Assembly: GCA_900708905.1 (NCBI GenBank)
Contig: CAADRB010000008.1
Location: 3,032,744-3,096,743, forward strand
DNA from: Hymenolepis diminuta
Lineage: Eukaryota; Platyhelminthes; Cestoda; Cyclophyllidea; Hymenolepididae
DNA: 64,000 nt
Reading direction: 5' to 3'
Positions 51,301 through 64,000 of this stretch are shown here, one piece after another. Made by a program: the position numbers and the translations under genes. The stretch's first letter is position 1, and every line of letters starts with the position of its first letter. The notes beneath the pieces were generated by a model. It did no database searches. It saw only the letters and a list, made by a program, of their open reading frames with translations, and had not been told where the DNA came from.

Positions 51301-54300
51301 ACTGAGTAAAAGGTTTCAATATTTTCTCAGTTTCCCCCTTAAGCAATCTCCGACAAACCTTCTTTTTATCTCACCACAAGTACAGGATAAAAGGGCTAAC
51401 TGTTCGACGGAAACGAATTTATTGTCAGAGACCCTAAAGTGGCATGAATTAAACACGCTGTCCTTACGGACTGAAAATTGCGGACAAATATTTGTTGAGT
51501 AATTCAGAAATTATTCAGAATTATTATTATTTGTTCAGAATTGTGAAGTTTACAATTTTGAAGCCGACTATTTTACAACGCAAGTCCAAAAATTGAATGA
51601 AATTAGTTAAATTGATAACTTGACTTTACGCTCAATGTCTTTTGACCCCTAATTCTTTTAAAATTTATAATTTATTTGACCTTCTTTTCACCGATTTCAT
51701 TCAATTTCCTACAACACAAAGTAAAAGTTGAGTTTCTTCTCACAGATAACATGAATTTCGACCATGCAAACAATCTAAATTGCGCAGAATATATGATACA
51801 TCATTTTGATTAATTCAAAATACAAAAAAGGTTAAAAGTTTGAAATGTTTGAGAAAGCAAATAATTCAATCTGATAAAAATTGCAGAAATATTTCCTTTT
51901 ATAAAATGTCGTCTATTATTACTCTTTAAAAACCGTGGCTTCTTTAGAATGTGAGATCAAATACAGATTACACATTTATGAAAGTTATAATAAATGCTTG
52001 CTCACGTTTCCACAGCTTATAATGGATCTTAAACGCATCATTTTAGCTTCGCATGTAGAAACGGGAGGTTTTCCGGCTCTTCAGAATCCTCTGACACATT
52101 TAACCAATCACAGTTCCGCTTGATTTGTGGCATTTTTATCCGTGACTTTTTCCCAACGATTTAATTACGTGCCTACGCATTTACACGCAAAATTACAAAG
52201 CACTCAATTTTTTCTAAATGAAATGCTAATAGAAAATAAAGTTTAATTGTGACTGTAGAAGCTAGGACAGTTTATTACGTAATACGATTATGCAGTTGTC
52301 AAGAATATCTTTTGGTGGTATAGCGACAGAAAATTTACTGGATTTGTGAATCTCCACTCTGGCAGTCTACGATATTCCTAGTACTCAGTCACCTTTCAGA
52401 AGGATTAGGAACGAATGTAGACAGAAGTTATCTTAACACGTTTATGGACATTCAAAAAGAAAAGGAGGAATTAAGTAGGTAAGAGGAGTGCAGATAAATT
52501 TAAAACTTGAAAATAAGGCCATTGGACAGAAAATGTAAGAAATAGTTTGTGAATTACTTAGAAAAATAGGCTGCAAGTAAAATGCAGCTGAAATTTAAGG
52601 ATCAATAAGCAGGTGGATTTTGGGTACAGGAGAGTCAAATACAACCGGATATGATATGAGTTCCAACGTTTGATATTGATTTGGCACTAACTTAAATGGC
52701 TAAACCTATGTTTTAAGTATTCCTTTGTTAGACGTATGCAACACAAATTTTCAAAATTATAGATGCTATTAAACGAACTTGACATGATGACTTTAAATTA
52801 GCTTTCAGCATATTTTTCTTTACAAGGTCTGTAAAGCGCTCTCCAATGAAGGTAAATTTCAGTATGTTTGTATAATTTGCGGTTGTGATTGTAGAGATAC
52901 CACGCGTTATTGTGTAAAAAAATGCTAATTCCTTTCCAAAAACTAGTAAAATCTACAGTTTTTGCCTGAATCTTGAGATGTAGGGGGGAATATGGAGGTG
53001 TTATTTGTATTGTATCCTATGGTCATTGAATAAAAGCTTGGTGACCATCAAGGTTGCAGTAAATGAATAAACGCATATATAATGATAAACAAAATAAGTG
53101 CATTACAGTTTCTTTCCCCATCAACTGGGCACATGAGTTACAAGAAAGTGATATTGTATATAATGACTTAAAAAAGTGAATTTTTTGTTCAAAGTCAACA
53201 GAAACATGAATCTTTTATAAGCAGAGATTTTCAAACGCTCCATTTTGGTCTCAGTTTTCTTATTTTAAACTGAAGGAAAGTAAAAAAATATAATAAATTA
53301 ATTTTATATTAAATTACTGTTTCTCTTATGTCAATCATTAAAATTTCTAGGAAAAATGCAAAAATGCAGATAAAAAAATTATTGAAATATTTTCGTTTGT
53401 TTAACTGTTTGTTATCAAAACAGTTAGTGTTAGTGTGAGATGAACTGATACGATCAAATGGGAGCATACGTTTAATTTAGTTGCACTGAGCTGTCCAGTT
53501 ATTTATAAGAGATACAAGAGCTATTTTTATGACTTCATCACTGGACTTCTTAGTGAGTTGATATTTGCAACATTCAGGGCTCACTGACTTAAAGATCGAT
53601 CATGTCACATTGATTCATTTTACAGGGTGATGAGATCCAAAACAGCATTTTAAACACATTAGAGCCCAATGGAGTCCGTATTATGTAAAACGCCCATGAT
53701 ATGTCATTCGTAATAAAATATTTCTATAGAAGTCTTAAGTAGATGGCAGCACCAGTGGCATTGTTTCGACCTAGTCATCAAACGTGGGTCTTCAGAGTTA
53801 TCGCCAATCATTTTAATAGGGCACTCTTTCTACAATTCATGTAAAACTGTTGAAAAATGTAGCAAAATATTGGAAATAGCCAGTAGTTATATTAACAAAA
53901 TTAATAAGAGTTATGTTCAACAACCTGCACGAATAAAAGCGTTGAAGATTTATATGATCAACAAAGATAATTTATATTACGAAATGGGCACGAAATAGGT
54001 AACCTCGAAAGCAATATGTTATTTTCGAAGGAGTTGCGATTTACCCAAGATTTGCCTCAAATCGCGTTTTTAAAGGGCAATTTTAAACATTCCCTTATAA
54101 ACTTTCTCAAAATTCAAATTGCATTGTTTTGTTTTCAATTAAAGAATGGATGGAATACTGAGGCCTTTATCTTCAAATATTGTAGCGCAATCGAATCACA
54201 ATATTTCATTTAAGTTATAAAAAATATTGGATAATCGATATTTATTTACTGACCACTAAATTTGGCGTTCTGATATAAAATCAAATGGGTTGGTGTTTAA

Positions 54301-55490
54301 ACTTCTTCAATACATGTAACATTTGGCGATCTTAGATCGTGACAGTGATACTTGGCTCTACTTGCTAGTCCATTTGATATCATATTTCTAGGCATCTGCC
54401 CACATATAAATGCGAAAATAATACCAGTTTCAAAAATGATGGGGTGAAACAAATTAAAAATCTGACTTTTTCCCACTGGGATCGCAATTAAAACTAAGGT
54501 TCCATTTCTGATTTTCCTCGTTTCATTGGGCCTTAAATATCAGGTGTAAATCAATAATATGAACCAGTAGAGACTCGAGATACCACAAACACTCTTTATC
54601 CCTGAATAATTTTTCAACTGTATGAAAATGTTTTCATCATAGTGATGGTGCTCTCTGTCGGCTTTGTCCTCCCGCTTTTCCATAACTGTAATCATTTTTC
54701 ACACTGAACTATATAACACCCAACAATCCCCACCATGCAACTAAATACTTACTCCCTCACTTAACCTCTCTTGGTTTCTGGTTCTTCTCAATTAAACATG
54801 TGTACATTGACTATACACTACATGCTTTAATATACCTTGACATAGCCATCAACATCAAAGAACATTCTCTTGTAAAATGAAGCCCAGTATTGTAAAAGAA
54901 TGTGATCAAACTGCCAAAGACACGACAATGTATTTCTCATCGACGTTGAGCGAATATACAGCATTTCTCATCTGTATTGATTATTCGTGGTATGTACATT
55001 GAAAACACAAACTGAGTTAAGTGCAAGCCTTAGCATTTCAAATGTTCATACAGACATAGATACAAGTAATTTGGTTTCTTATCGAAGGCCCTAATAAAAT
55101 TTTTAATTAGAAAGAGAGAGAAATTTTCTTAAATGTTTTGGAATAATTTTTGATTTTGCCAAATACTAATAGAAAGTAAAGTAATGATAATCATTTGATA
55201 AAGGAAATTCATTGTTTGTTCATCTTTATATGAAGGATGTCAAAAAAATTATAATTGTTTGCGGCATCCCGAACTATCCTAAAAATTTTAAAATCTTAAA
55301 TGGCTTCTGACAATTCAAATTCAAACAACTAAATATATATCGTTAAAAATAATAACATTAGTCATAGTAAACAATTTCTGAGAATAAATTTTCTTGAGTT
55401 GAAGACATATATAGAAATTTGCTATGATCCCATTTTCCCCCTCCTTCTACAGGTGAACGCATTTCTGTAACATTACTCATTTCAAGCATG
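45400..55490. other. Long AT-rich interval with no supported gene
   Basis: About 10 kb without a convincing exon, RNA gene or member of the repeat families described. A short ACTA/AACT tandem occurs near 50126-50143. Open frames such as 51248-51502 and 51935-52123 (plus), 45455-45667 and 46165-46383 (minus) lack motifs and splice context. 48060-48400 and 48740-48900 are locally GC-richer and share only GTTGACCGATTT, too little to call an element. Confidence 0.45.
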
Positions 55491-55510
55491 CATCTAGCAT
55501 CCTTAACATC

Positions 55511-55549
55511 TGATTGGCTGTTGGTTCATCTCACAACCAATTGGCCAAT
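55511..55549 (+). promoter_or_regulatory. Cluster of CCAAT/ATTGG boxes upstream of the five-exon gene
   Basis: ATTGG at 55513-55517, then ACCAATTGGCCAATT at 55536-55550, which contains CCAAT twice and ATTGG once. The cluster lies about 145-180 bp ahead of the ATG at 55695, a usual distance for NF-Y sites. Chance occurrence in AT-rich DNA is possible, but four motifs in under 40 bp is suggestive. Confidence 0.4.
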
Positions 55550-55694
55550 TTCTATTTGTCATAAACCTCCTTTCTCTTCTCACCATTTTACTGTGTAAGT
55601 TGCCAAGTAATGTGATGGAGAAATAGAGCGATCTATGCAACATTGTGGATAAAATAAATTGTAAAAACTCGTTAAAAAAGCTGAAGCTAACATT

Positions 55695-58600
55695 ATGAAT
55701 GGAGACCAGGAACCATACCAACCGCTGCCTTTCATCCCTGTTAGTATGTGCACTTGCAACTGTACTTGCAAATCTGTAAAATCAAAGAAATCGAAATTGT
55801 CAAGGAGAATTGATTTTTCGAATGGAACAAATGGCGATCAAATCCCTCTATTTTCCTCTATGACGAATAGCAGTTGGTTTTTAAATAGGGTAAGATATTT
55901 CTTCAATGATACTTGAATAATAAAAAATTGCTATTCAGCTGAAGCAAACTTGTGTACATATTTCTAATTTGATTAATATTTAAAAGTTGTTTAATTAATT
56001 ATTTTTTTCAAAACAGAATATATATTACTTATAAGAGAAAACACCAAAATATGATATGATCACCTGTAAATTCTACTTAATCGGAAGGCACTAATTCTAA
56101 AAATAGAATATTCAAGAAATAAAAATATTTATATTAAAATTTGACCTTCTTTTGCCTTTTGATACCCAGCTGCTATTTGAAGATAGGTTATATTTATTTA
56201 AATAAACCATATATTTACAAATCCTTTATGCTTACTTTGGAATCTTTGAATATTTCGTTAATTTATTTTAAAATTGTTGTGATATTATCTGTTGTGGAAA
56301 TTAAGAATAAAAATAAATTTTCTAATTATACTGTTTATAATTAAATGAAGGAATTGAGCATATTGACTTGTTTGTGAAAATGGTATATTTATAAAAACTT
56401 GGCGCGTGATTCGCATATTTCGTGATTTTAATAGCAAGCTTGTAATATTTGAATTTATATTTTCAGTTAGAAATGATTAAAATGAGCAGATTAAAATGCT
56501 TTTAAAATAATTGTACATAAAGTAATAAACGTGCTCAAATGAATGATTTTACTACATAGAGGTTAATGGAAGTCTGAAATCTATAGAAATTTCGTCTGTT
56601 TCTCACAACTCCAGTTGCTCTAGCCAAGTGCTAATGCATCGTCTGTTCCAATCCAATTATCGATTCTTTCTTCTCCCATTCATTTCAAACTGTCCAATAT
56701 AAAAATGAATTTAAATTTATAGATTTTTAAAAGTGGCATCACTAATGGAAGAGTATTATGTAAATGGTATTCTTTTTCAGGAGAATCACAACAATTCGAT
56801 AAAGGAAAGAACATAATTTAAGGTGGAAAAAGTTTCTCATATATAGTCATGAAATTTCCAGAAAAGTGAAGTGAAATAAAGGTGTAGGACACATTGGCAA
56901 TCGAAGTGCAGCCCGAAATCTTTTGACTTTGGCAATATATATCAAATTTAAATCTCTTTCCACTTGACCCTTGGCCAAAAATTCATTTGTATATCTCTGC
57001 ATCCCCAATATTTTCCTTAACAAAACCCTTCCAGAATGTTCTTTATCCAAATGTGTAGCTTACTGATAAATTCTATCTGTAAAAGAGCTTCGAAGTGGGC
57101 TTAAAAGACCTGGAAAAAGAGCTTTATTTTTCGCTTAATACATTACAATATTACATTTTCAACAAGATATATCTTGTTTAAGGCAACAGAAAAATGGATA
57201 ATTATAACGGTATCCAATCTAATCTTATTAAAAATAAACCAAGTTTTAATCAGGCAGATGAGACTAGTAATAAATTATTCAACAAAGCAGTTTTTTTTAT
57301 TAATAGAAATTATCAAGTGCACAAATTCATTTATCTGACAAGAAGAAAAAACAATTTGCTTAAATATATCTCAAAACATTCCCTGAATAAAGGTATTCTA
57401 TTGAAATATTTATTCTTCACTAACATTAAGTATAAAAAAACTTTCACAATATGGTGGTTTAATGAAAATTGTTATACTATATCAAGAGTTAAACAAAAGA
57501 TGAAAAAAATATTTTTTATTACTGTGCGAAAAATAAATAAATATGCATACACACAAACATACATTGCAAATTACAAAACTGTGATTGGAAAAGCAGCATA
57601 TAATGAAGTTAGGAGCTCTGAAATGTCGATTTGTCCACTTCATCGTAGCTCATACTGAAGAAAATAAGTTCTTGAAAGCTCCTTTTTCATTAATTAAACT
57701 TTAGGTCCCTGCGTAGATTTATGTCGACTGTAATATGAGCTTGCTGACTGGTTGAGTAATAAAGTATTTATTCATACCACTTTATTTATTATTTGTCTTA
57801 TTTAATATTCATGAACAGGGTAATAATCTGGATAAGCGTTTCAAATACTGCAGAACTCAAACATAGTTAATGCTGTGGATCGACATACCACATGTTCTAT
57901 CAGTGGTCCTCAAATATTCGCATTTTAACTACTTATAAATTATAGTGACCCGCTTTCCCATAAATGCGATCTCATTAAACGCTCTTTTATAAAGGAAGCG
58001 TACAAATGTTTGAAGTTCCTAAAATGAAACTTGCATCATGCTAACAAACCATAGAATAATTACTTATTTTGGCTCATTTTTGTATTGCCGTGTTATATTC
58101 AAACCTTGTCCTGTAAGAAAATTGTCAATGGATTTTATGTAAAAATCAGGATATGTGCGTTCACAAAATATAGTGCAGACCCAGTAGATAGATTTTCGTT
58201 CTTATTTTATGAGGTCTTCACTAACTGCTTTCGAATAGTGACAAGATTACTTAAATATTTTTGTAAGTTGCTATGCGCTGCTGATTTGTGATCAAACGCT
58301 CTTGGTACTTCGGGCCAACTAGAAAATTGGTAGTAACAGAGCTTCTAGTTAGAGCGGTTCTAGGACATCTTGCTTCTATCCAGGTCAAATGTTGCTAAAG
58401 CTTCTTCTGATGGTCTTAGAAAGCTCAGTAATGTATTGAAAATTGAAATATGCCCTAAAATAAAGTAAAATATGCCAATTTATTAATCTGGCAATAATTT
58501 ACCTCTTATCTAACAATATTTGCGAGTAATATTTCAAAAGTGATATTGTTGTCAAATACATGCTTGCATTTTTAAATTGTAGAGTCAACTTCAAGATAAA

Positions 58601-61600
58601 GTTGAGCTCCCTGTAACACACACCAACAACTTTCCTACAAACAAGCAGTTGGAAACCTCAAATAACAGGGCATCTTCAATGGCACAAGTTGAAGATGCCG
58701 GAATTCAAACGGACTTTGTTGATCTACAAACGCGGGAAAAGGAATTAAATCGACTCGTTTTTCTTCTGCAGGTACCATTAGCTGTAAATATTTTTCTAAT
58801 CGTCTGCTTCTTTAAACTGTTATAACAATTTATATAAAATTTATAATTTATGGTAATAATTAGGTATTAACTTAAACAAATTCATCATTTTTGAACGAAT
58901 TCGGTGATAATTAATACCTCTTATTCAAATTCCATCTCATTGATTAGAATTTACCCAATTTTTTGCTGAATAAATTAAGTCGATTTTACCGTTGAGTATA
59001 ATTTAGTATTGACTCTTAAATAATTTACTTTTTCATATATAGATACTGTATTAAGAAATATAAGGAGAGTTGAATGCTCTTTTCGAGACAGTTGATTATG
59101 TCAATAGAGATCAAAATAAATTACGATTAATTATACTTGGCAGTTAAGGCACAGCAATAAAAAACAAAGTGATCCAATCGGTATCTTCTCGTATTAAACA
59201 ATTCTAAAATTAAGGTAAATCTCTTCAATGTTTGTTCAAAATGGTTTCCCATTTTAAGTTACAAGCAAAAATTAAGATTTAAAAGTATAGAGTTATTCTA
59301 TTTTCAGTCCAAATCTAAAGGGATTTTAATGGAATGTAAAATCAAATTTTTGTGCGACTTTGTTCACAATATCTGTTAATTACTGACGGGGTGTTCACTA
59401 ATGATGATCCTTCTTGCCACTTCAAAAGATGAAAAAGAAGATTAATCTGAGAGGATTCTGTACGACTTAGATGAAATTTTTTGTGGCAAAATATTTAACT
59501 TCAAAGACCTTATTGAACAATGTTCACTCAAGGTGGAGGATTTAGTATATTGATACTAAACTACTGTATCCTCGAATATTCAATATCACCGTGGAACAAC
59601 ATATTAAAATGGGGTGCCTTTAAAACTGGATTAATGAAAATTTTCAAAATTCACAATCAATATTAACAAATTCTTGAGTTCAATAAGTAACTTCTATTTG
59701 TAACATCATTTTTATTGGATTACTTTCTGGAATATTTTGATTTAGTATCCACTGTACCATTATTTACTCACATTATTCCTTCTCTATCTGTTAATACTCT
59801 TTATGGATATTAAACGAATTTATTCATTTCAATTCTTTTAACTTTCCATCCTCTTTGTACGGATTAAATCGCTTTTATCTTTTAATCTGCCTCTAGTAAA
59901 GTTTCCTCAAAAAGTTGTTGTGAAATAAATTAAATCATACAAATTCAATTCTGATTTATGTGCTTTGACAGATATTTTCTATTTATCTATCTATTTTTTG
60001 CTAATTAAATAATATTAACAAATAAAATTAGTTTCTTTATTTTTAACAGGTATTTAATATTTAATCTTGATATTCTTTTATGCTACAACCTGCCGCTCCA
60101 ATTTGACTAATATCCATTATTATCTGCATCTTGGAAACTAGCAGATTTCTCTCAAAAATCTTCTATAACAGCGAAACAATAGTGTAAGTTAAATATAAAT
60201 ATAAAGATATGTGGATAAATTTGAGAAAAAGATTGTAGAAATAAAAATTTGTGTTTATTTTTTCAAATTCCTATTGTAATAATATAATAAACTATGCCTA
60301 AGAAGCATTTTTCGCCTAATCAAAACTCCAATCGTGTGATTATTAGTCTAGATTCAAGAATGCAATGGGCATTCAAGTATTTCCCCGGAAGTACACCACT
60401 GCAATGTGAATTAGATCAACGTGAATGAGCAAGTTTGCCACCTATCTATCTCTCCCTTCTGATAGTCAGAATTATAGCTGGTTGATTTATGATTTAATTA
60501 GTTACCAATAAGTGATTAAAAATTGAATTTTGCATCAAGGAAACTTGATTCAGGGACGCTGACTGAGTGAGTTTTGAGATGATTCACCGAACATCTTGTC
60601 ATTAAGCTCAGGATGATGGGCAAATAATTAACCCATTACGCAAAAAAATTTGAACTACAAAACCTTAAAACTTGAAAATGTGAAGGTATATTCCTTAAGC
60701 AATAAATTATAATCTGAAAGAGATGGATAAATTGATAATTTTATCTTTATTTCAGCGCACTCCTGTCCCCTTCCATCCATACTGGACTACCTCAAAGTTC
60801 ATCATGTTTTAATGCCTATTCAAAAATAAAAATTTCAATTGTCTTAATTTTCGAGAGTTAAACTTGCTTTAATTACGTCCTACTGGGTGCTGTTGGGTAA
60901 CTGACAACATATGAATAATTTCTGATTTGATCAACCCTTATTTATTTAGAATAAACATTGTAATTATTAATGTCGCAACTTTACAAAATAATTTTACTTT
61001 TGAATTTCTTTTTTATCACCAACGTGTTTTGGCTCCAAAAGGTAACTTTTAATGAACAATTTTGCCTGTTTAATATTTACGAAAATTTTCTTTAGGATTT
61101 TTGAAAGGACCAGTATAAAATTTTGCAAGAATTGTAAAATTAAAAAATATTTTCGAATTTTTTATTACTGTATCTATCGCATGACTGTTTTAATTACACA
61201 AATGTTATATTTAAAATACACCTACGTAAAAGAATACATTTTACATTCTAAACTTTCTGTCAAAATGAATGTTCAAGTTGGCATTTGAAACCGTGTTCGG
61301 TATGGTATATAGTACGAAACAGAAAAGTAACACAACTTACAGGTTTATATGTTTTAATTTAAAGCAGAAGAAATATCAAACTGGGTTTTGCTCCCAAAAT
61401 TATCTATTTATAATGTTATTTTATACCAAATGGCTCTAAAATTATCTACGTTTCAGAGGATATGTCAATATTTTTAAATTAGTGTGTCATTTATACCGAC
61501 TCATCCTTTGAAAATTCTAAGGAAATTACATTGACGTAATTGTTCAATTTTACAAATTTAGGGCAGCAAATATGGATAATAAAAATAAGAAAATAAGATT

Positions 61601-63253
61601 TGAAAATATTACAAACATATAGAAATAAAAAAGTCAACGCAAGTGGAAATTGGATTCAAAATACATCAACTCGGCTCTCTAATTAAGAGAGATGTCCCTA
61701 ATCATATAGAGGGTACCCATTGGTCTACCTATTTAAACGCTTCATATTCATTTCTTATTTAAAAGTTCATTTTAATGAAGTTTTATTTTATATCTATTGA
61801 GTTATTTTCAAATAAAAATTCCTATAGAAATTGTATAATCAGTCACTGCAGATGGTGGCTGCCCTAGACTAAGCTAATATATGTAACATTACAATTATTA
61901 AATTTTTTAATTTTAGAATTCTCAAAAGGCATTGCATGAGCAGCAACATCGCCAACAATCTAATAATTTAACATCAGTTATCCGTAAGAGCGATCAAAGC
62001 CAACAGACGGAGCTTTTTCCACCGTGCCTACCGGTCCCAGCAGTTTTTAAGGATGTAATAACTGAACAACCGACTCCAGCTCTTCCTCCTCTGGTTTATC
62101 CGCAGCCCTCTCTTTCATCACAACTTCCTGCCTATCCACCTTCTAACATAATCCATCCCCCACTAAATTCAGTCAATACAACAATGGATTTAGCTACTTC
62201 TATGACTACAACAGTATCTGCAGTGAGCACACTTCGAGAAAGGTTGCAAGTTTCCTTCGGCACCTCGACAGAAAGAACAAATCTCATTTCAGCTGCTTTC
62301 ATTCATCGATTGAAACAGAGAGTACAACAGAGACGAGAAGAGAACGCTTTGAATGGAATCAGAAGGATGAACGGGAATGGTGAATCCTCGGAAGAAGATG
62401 AATACGAGTTCCAACAGGGAAGACGAATTAAAACAAGAAAGCTAAGAGGATCGGTGGGTGAAGAATATTTGCTGATGTTTTTAAAGCAAAATATTTGTAA
62501 TTTTAGTATAATAATTCTACTTGTGTATCAGATTGGAGGACGAATTATTGTAGAGATGCGCTGTATAACGCTTGTTAACATGTCACGAGGTAATCTAGCT
62601 GTCTGAAAATAAAAAGAGATAAACTGATCGAAAGGACATTTAAAATGGACGTAAACAGGAAACATTACTGAGTTTTAGATTATAATTTAATGAATTAATA
62701 GATGATCTCCAGGAAGAATATGCTCAGTTAAAATATCAGGAGATTATATTTAAATGTACTTTTTTAGCTTACAATAAATCTTATCAACATACTTCCTAAG
62801 TATAATAATTAGAAAAATTTAGCTCCATAAAATCTTAATTTAAAATGCTAATCAATGAATAGCATCAGAATTCAGTTCAAAAGGATTTTAATAGAATGTT
62901 GCTTCAGATGCCACCTAGTTGTGATTTAAGAATCAAAACTACTTTTCTATTTTATTATTAAGATTCTTAAACTTTGCCTTGAGCAAACAAATTTCGCTTT
63001 TTTAAACTACAAATTTGTGGATCTCTAAGCGCTTTGTTAAACGAGACTTTATAGTTGTACCCTCTCAGCAATTGAGCGGTTTATTAAACCTCAGCTATAT
63101 TTTTTAATACCTTCGGGCGGTATTTTGGTTTGTTCCTATCGTCTATTACCGCTGTCTCAAGTGGTCGCCTTGTCTTTATTGACCCGTTCCAGCCTGGATG
63201 AAGAAGACAAATCAATTTTAACTCATTTAAGTCAAATTTGTCCAACTTTTTAG
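55695..63253 (+). CDS. Five-exon gene, ~387-residue coiled-coil and proline-rich protein, not recognised
   Basis: Exons 55695-55889, 58583-58771, 61917-62453, 62532-62589 and 63069-63253 join in frame (phases 0, 0, 0, 1) from ATG to TAG. Introns are 2693, 3145, 78 and 479 nt, all GT..AG; the first donor (AGG|GTAAGA) and last acceptor (TGTACCCTCTCAG) are strong. Residues 19-25 are CTCNCTC. Residues ~100-150 are heptad-rich (REKELNRLVFLLQ, then a Q/H-rich run) and likely a coiled coil. Residues ~163-209 are proline-rich, ~232-274 a basic helix (LKQRVQQRREENA), and 283-291 acidic SSEEDEYEF. The C-terminal exon is compact (YFLIPSGGILVCSYRLLPL, then SSLDEEDKSIL). The 179-codon central exon is very unlikely by chance; the last two exons rest on phase agreement. 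If the 78-nt intron is not removed, the frame ends at 62606. Exons before 55695 cannot be excluded. Function unknown; a scaffold role is only a guess. Confidence 0.6.
55890..58582 (+). other. Intron 1 of the five-exon gene
   Basis: AT-rich intron. It holds a 154-codon plus-strand open frame at 57194-57658, very rich in Lys, Asn, Ile and Tyr, with no motif. It also holds a 68-codon frame at 58085-58291 that contains a GTAAGTT donor-like site but would break the phase of the flanking exons. The minus-strand frames at 55503-55771 overlap the promoter and first exon and are shadows. Confidence 0.45.
58772..61916 (+). other. Intron 2 of the five-exon gene
   Basis: AT-rich intron running from CTGCAG|GTACCA to AATTTTTTAATTTTAG|AAT. 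A 44-codon frame at 60294-60428 starts MPKKHFSPNQNSN and stops within the intron; it may be chance. No repeat family described here was found in it. Confidence 0.5.
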
Positions 63254-64000
63254 TATGAAAGTATACTCGTACAAAGAAAAGGATTAGTTGGCTATCTTGT
63301 TAGCAAGTAATATAAAGTTAAAATATTGCATTTCTAGGTTTGAGCAAGGAAATCTTTTGGTCAGAGGACGAGCCAAAGGAGCCTTACATTGTGCACCGAA
63401 AATGAAAAATTAAAATTATTTAGATGAACTTATATTACTGTTCAATTAACAGTTAATATTAAGATACAAGTTCAATTTTTTCATTGAAAATTGCACATTT
63501 TTTGAAATAAATTTATCAAATGTTAGTTTCACAAATTAGTGCTTCTTAAATCACAACATATTTCTGAGCATATATCTGAGAAAGTTCATTTTTCTTCTCC
63601 TAAATGCCTTCATCATAAACCAACTGATCAAACGTTTTTAAAATATCCCTAATTAAAGGTTACTTTTTATCTTATCTTATGAGCCTTTCTATATTTACTC
63701 ATAAATTAAATATAATTAGAATTGCTTATAAACAGAATTAAAAATTTTGAGTTTATCTAGAGTAATCAGAAATAAATCATCCAGAAAAATTTGTTGTAAA
63801 AATTATAATTTACCTAATTTTTAAAAGTATTAATGTAATCTTCATAGAAAGGATCGGTACGATTTAACCACCTCTTTAGTAGGATAAAAAAAATTATATT
63901 TTTGATATAATTTCATTTGGTTTATCTCTTTTAAAAAGTCGAGCAAATGCAGTTGAACTAAAATCTACCATCAGATGTAAAAGTTCGTCATTTGTACCAA
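63254..64000 (+). other. 3' flank of the five-exon gene
   Basis: AT-rich sequence after the TAG at 63251-63253. A possible poly(A) signal, AAATAAA, occurs at 63505-63511, about 250 bp downstream of the stop. No further gene is seen to the right edge. Confidence 0.4.

Noticed and set aside
1..64000. CRISPR arrays, bacterial operons, rRNA, spliced-leader or snRNA genes
   Set aside because: No regularly spaced repeats and no recognisable conserved RNA motifs were seen; exon-intron structure and SINEs show this is eukaryotic nuclear DNA.

Overview
This is a 64 kb window of AT-rich animal nuclear DNA. Genes are sparse and broken into short exons, and most of the window is intergenic or intronic sequence with decayed dispersed repeats. 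Splice sites are canonical GT..AG. One small gene has three introns of 36, 37 and 38 nt, while other introns run to several kb. Very short introns beside long ones, long insertions in conserved domains, tRNA-derived SINEs and a fossil of a Ty3/Gypsy gag would all fit a flatworm (Platyhelminthes). No sequence here proves that, and other compact-intron invertebrates cannot be excluded. There is one 9-N gap at 14004-14012.

Layout. (1) 3576-8879, minus strand: the first three recognisable coding exons of a Ste20-type protein kinase that looks most like the N-terminal kinase of class III myosins (NINAC/MYO3). The rest of the gene lies beyond the left edge. (2) 10213-12217, plus strand: a short gene with 36-38 nt introns, whose 64-residue product resembles ASDURF, a prefoldin-like protein that in mammals is made from an upstream ORF of ASNSD1. 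A possible upstream first exon sits between two inverted copies of a ~300-bp repeat. (3) 12.4-15.6 kb, plus strand: weaker candidates for small multi-exon genes. (4) 15.6-55.4 kb: essentially gene-free, carrying four repeat families, a decayed gag region (36.8-38.2 kb) and a decayed LINE reverse transcriptase (40.5-41.7 kb). (5) 55695-63253, plus strand: a five-exon gene with consistent splice phases, encoding about 387 residues with a coiled coil and a proline-rich part that I do not recognise.

Repeat families found by eye: R1 (~300 bp, three copies, two of them an inverted pair), R2 (~300 bp, four copies), R3 (~450 bp, LTR-like, two copies, one nested in R2), a tRNA-derived SINE (four clear copies, one doubtful), and an ~80-bp direct repeat at 21.3 and 22.7 kb. 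The genes do not form a pathway: a signalling/motor kinase, a probable chaperone-complex subunit and an unknown coiled-coil protein are simply neighbours. Open frames of 30-45 codons are common by chance in this composition, so candidates lacking homology or phase-consistent splicing are given low confidence.
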